Positions 6,083-6,410 of a stretch of DNA of 6,410 nucleotides are shown in pieces (positions within the stretch are counted from its first letter, which is position 1; the number at the start of each line of letters is the position of its first letter). This DNA is from Akkermansiaceae bacterium (GTDB lineage: Bacteria > Verrucomicrobiota > Verrucomicrobiia > Verrucomicrobiales > Akkermansiaceae): contig JAQGPE010000654.1 in NCBI GenBank assembly GCA_028293225.1, forward strand, positions 1 through 6,410. The letters run 5' to 3'. The notes beneath the pieces are model-generated. The model saw nothing but the letters and a program-made list of their open reading frames with translations, ran no database searches and was not told the origin of the DNA. A program made the position numbers and the translations under genes.

Positions 6083-6410
6083 CTGTTTGACGCATATCTC
6101 AAAATCGACAGCATTCCCGGCGAATGCAATGACAAGGGGCATGAGGGCTGGATCCAGCTCCTCTCCTTCAGCCACGGCGTGAGCCAGGTGGGCACCAACC
6201 TCGGTGGTGGTGGCGCCCGCGGCTCTTCCGGCAAGGCCCAGCACCAGGACTTTCACTTCACGAAGTACGTCGACAAGGCGACTCCGAAGCTCGCCCTGCA
6301 CTGCAGCAACGGCATCAACCTGAAGACTGTGACCGTTGACATCTGCCGCCAGGTCGACACCCGCATCACCTACCTCAGCTACAAATTCGAGCCCTGTCTC
6401 GTCAGCAGCG
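6083..6410 (+). CDS. hcp: Hcp (TssD), T6SS inner-tube protein, N-terminal 109 residues; CTG start; 3' end beyond the window
   Basis: Hcp forms stacked hexameric rings that make the tube inside the TssB/TssC sheath, and it is secreted on firing. The translation from 6083 gives FDAYLKIDSIPGE (residues 2-14), GWIQLLSFSHGVSQ (22-35), DFHFTKYVDKATPKLALHC (56-74) and YLSYKFEPCLVSS (97-109). This is the standard Hcp pattern, normally starting MAFDAYLKIDGIPGE. A glycine run with GARGSSGK (residues 41-51) fills the loop where many Hcp proteins have Gly/Ser-rich sequence. The frame is still open at the window end; full Hcp is about 160-170 residues. No ATG, GTG or TTG lies in frame between the TGA at 6068-6070 and the first conserved residue, so CTG 6083 is the only codon that could initiate a full-length protein. 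The next in-frame GTG (6179-6181, codon 33) would delete the first strands of the barrel. There is no Shine-Dalgarno motif. The family call is very sure; the start is inferred. Confidence 0.9.
   Translation, partial: MFDAYLKIDSIPGECNDKGHEGWIQLLSFSHGVSQVGTNLGGGGARGSSGKAQHQDFHFTKYVDKATPKLALHCSNGINLKTVTVDICRQVDTRITYLSYKFEPCLVSS

Noticed and set aside
5972..6301. Minus-strand 109-codon frame over the hcp region
   Set aside because: It is antisense to clear Hcp motifs on the + strand and is not recognisable as a protein.

Overview
This window carries part of a type VI secretion system (T6SS) cluster, all on the + strand, in GC-rich DNA. The order is the C-terminal part of a probable tssM (5' end outside the window), tagF, tssA, tssB, tssC and the first part of hcp (3' end outside the window). 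TssA, TssB, TssC and Hcp are recognised from strong family motifs. TagF is recognised from its N-terminal motif block. TssM is a weaker call that rests mostly on gene order and a few resemblances.

Layout: 3-1556 probable tssM end; 1563-2588 tagF, 6 bases later; then a strong GC hairpin over the tagF stop codon and a 57-base AT-rich gap with a possible -10 box; 2646-3665 tssA (GTG start); 3702-4445 tssB; 4470-5975 tssC; a 107-base gap with a C(UCCG)G-capped stem-loop; 6083 to the window end, hcp, whose only possible start is CTG. Every gap over 50 bases is described in the features. There are no tRNA, rRNA, CRISPR or insertion-sequence signatures.

How the parts work together: TssM is normally the inner-membrane anchor of the membrane complex. 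TagF is a post-translational regulator. TssA is the cap or priming protein that coordinates tube and sheath growth. TssB and TssC form the contractile sheath, and Hcp forms the inner tube fired by contraction. The window therefore holds the tail-tube/sheath core plus the end of the membrane-complex module.

Organism: base composition, the absence of Shine-Dalgarno motifs before all five visible starts, and a TagF N-terminus unlike the usual proteobacterial form suggest a non-proteobacterial, GC-rich phylum. Verrucomicrobiota or Planctomycetota is my best guess, at low confidence.

The most unusual points are an apparent insert of about 78 residues in the sheath protein TssB, a CTG start for hcp, and two RNA hairpins at gene boundaries. 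The system itself is a known type; the novelty lies in these details.
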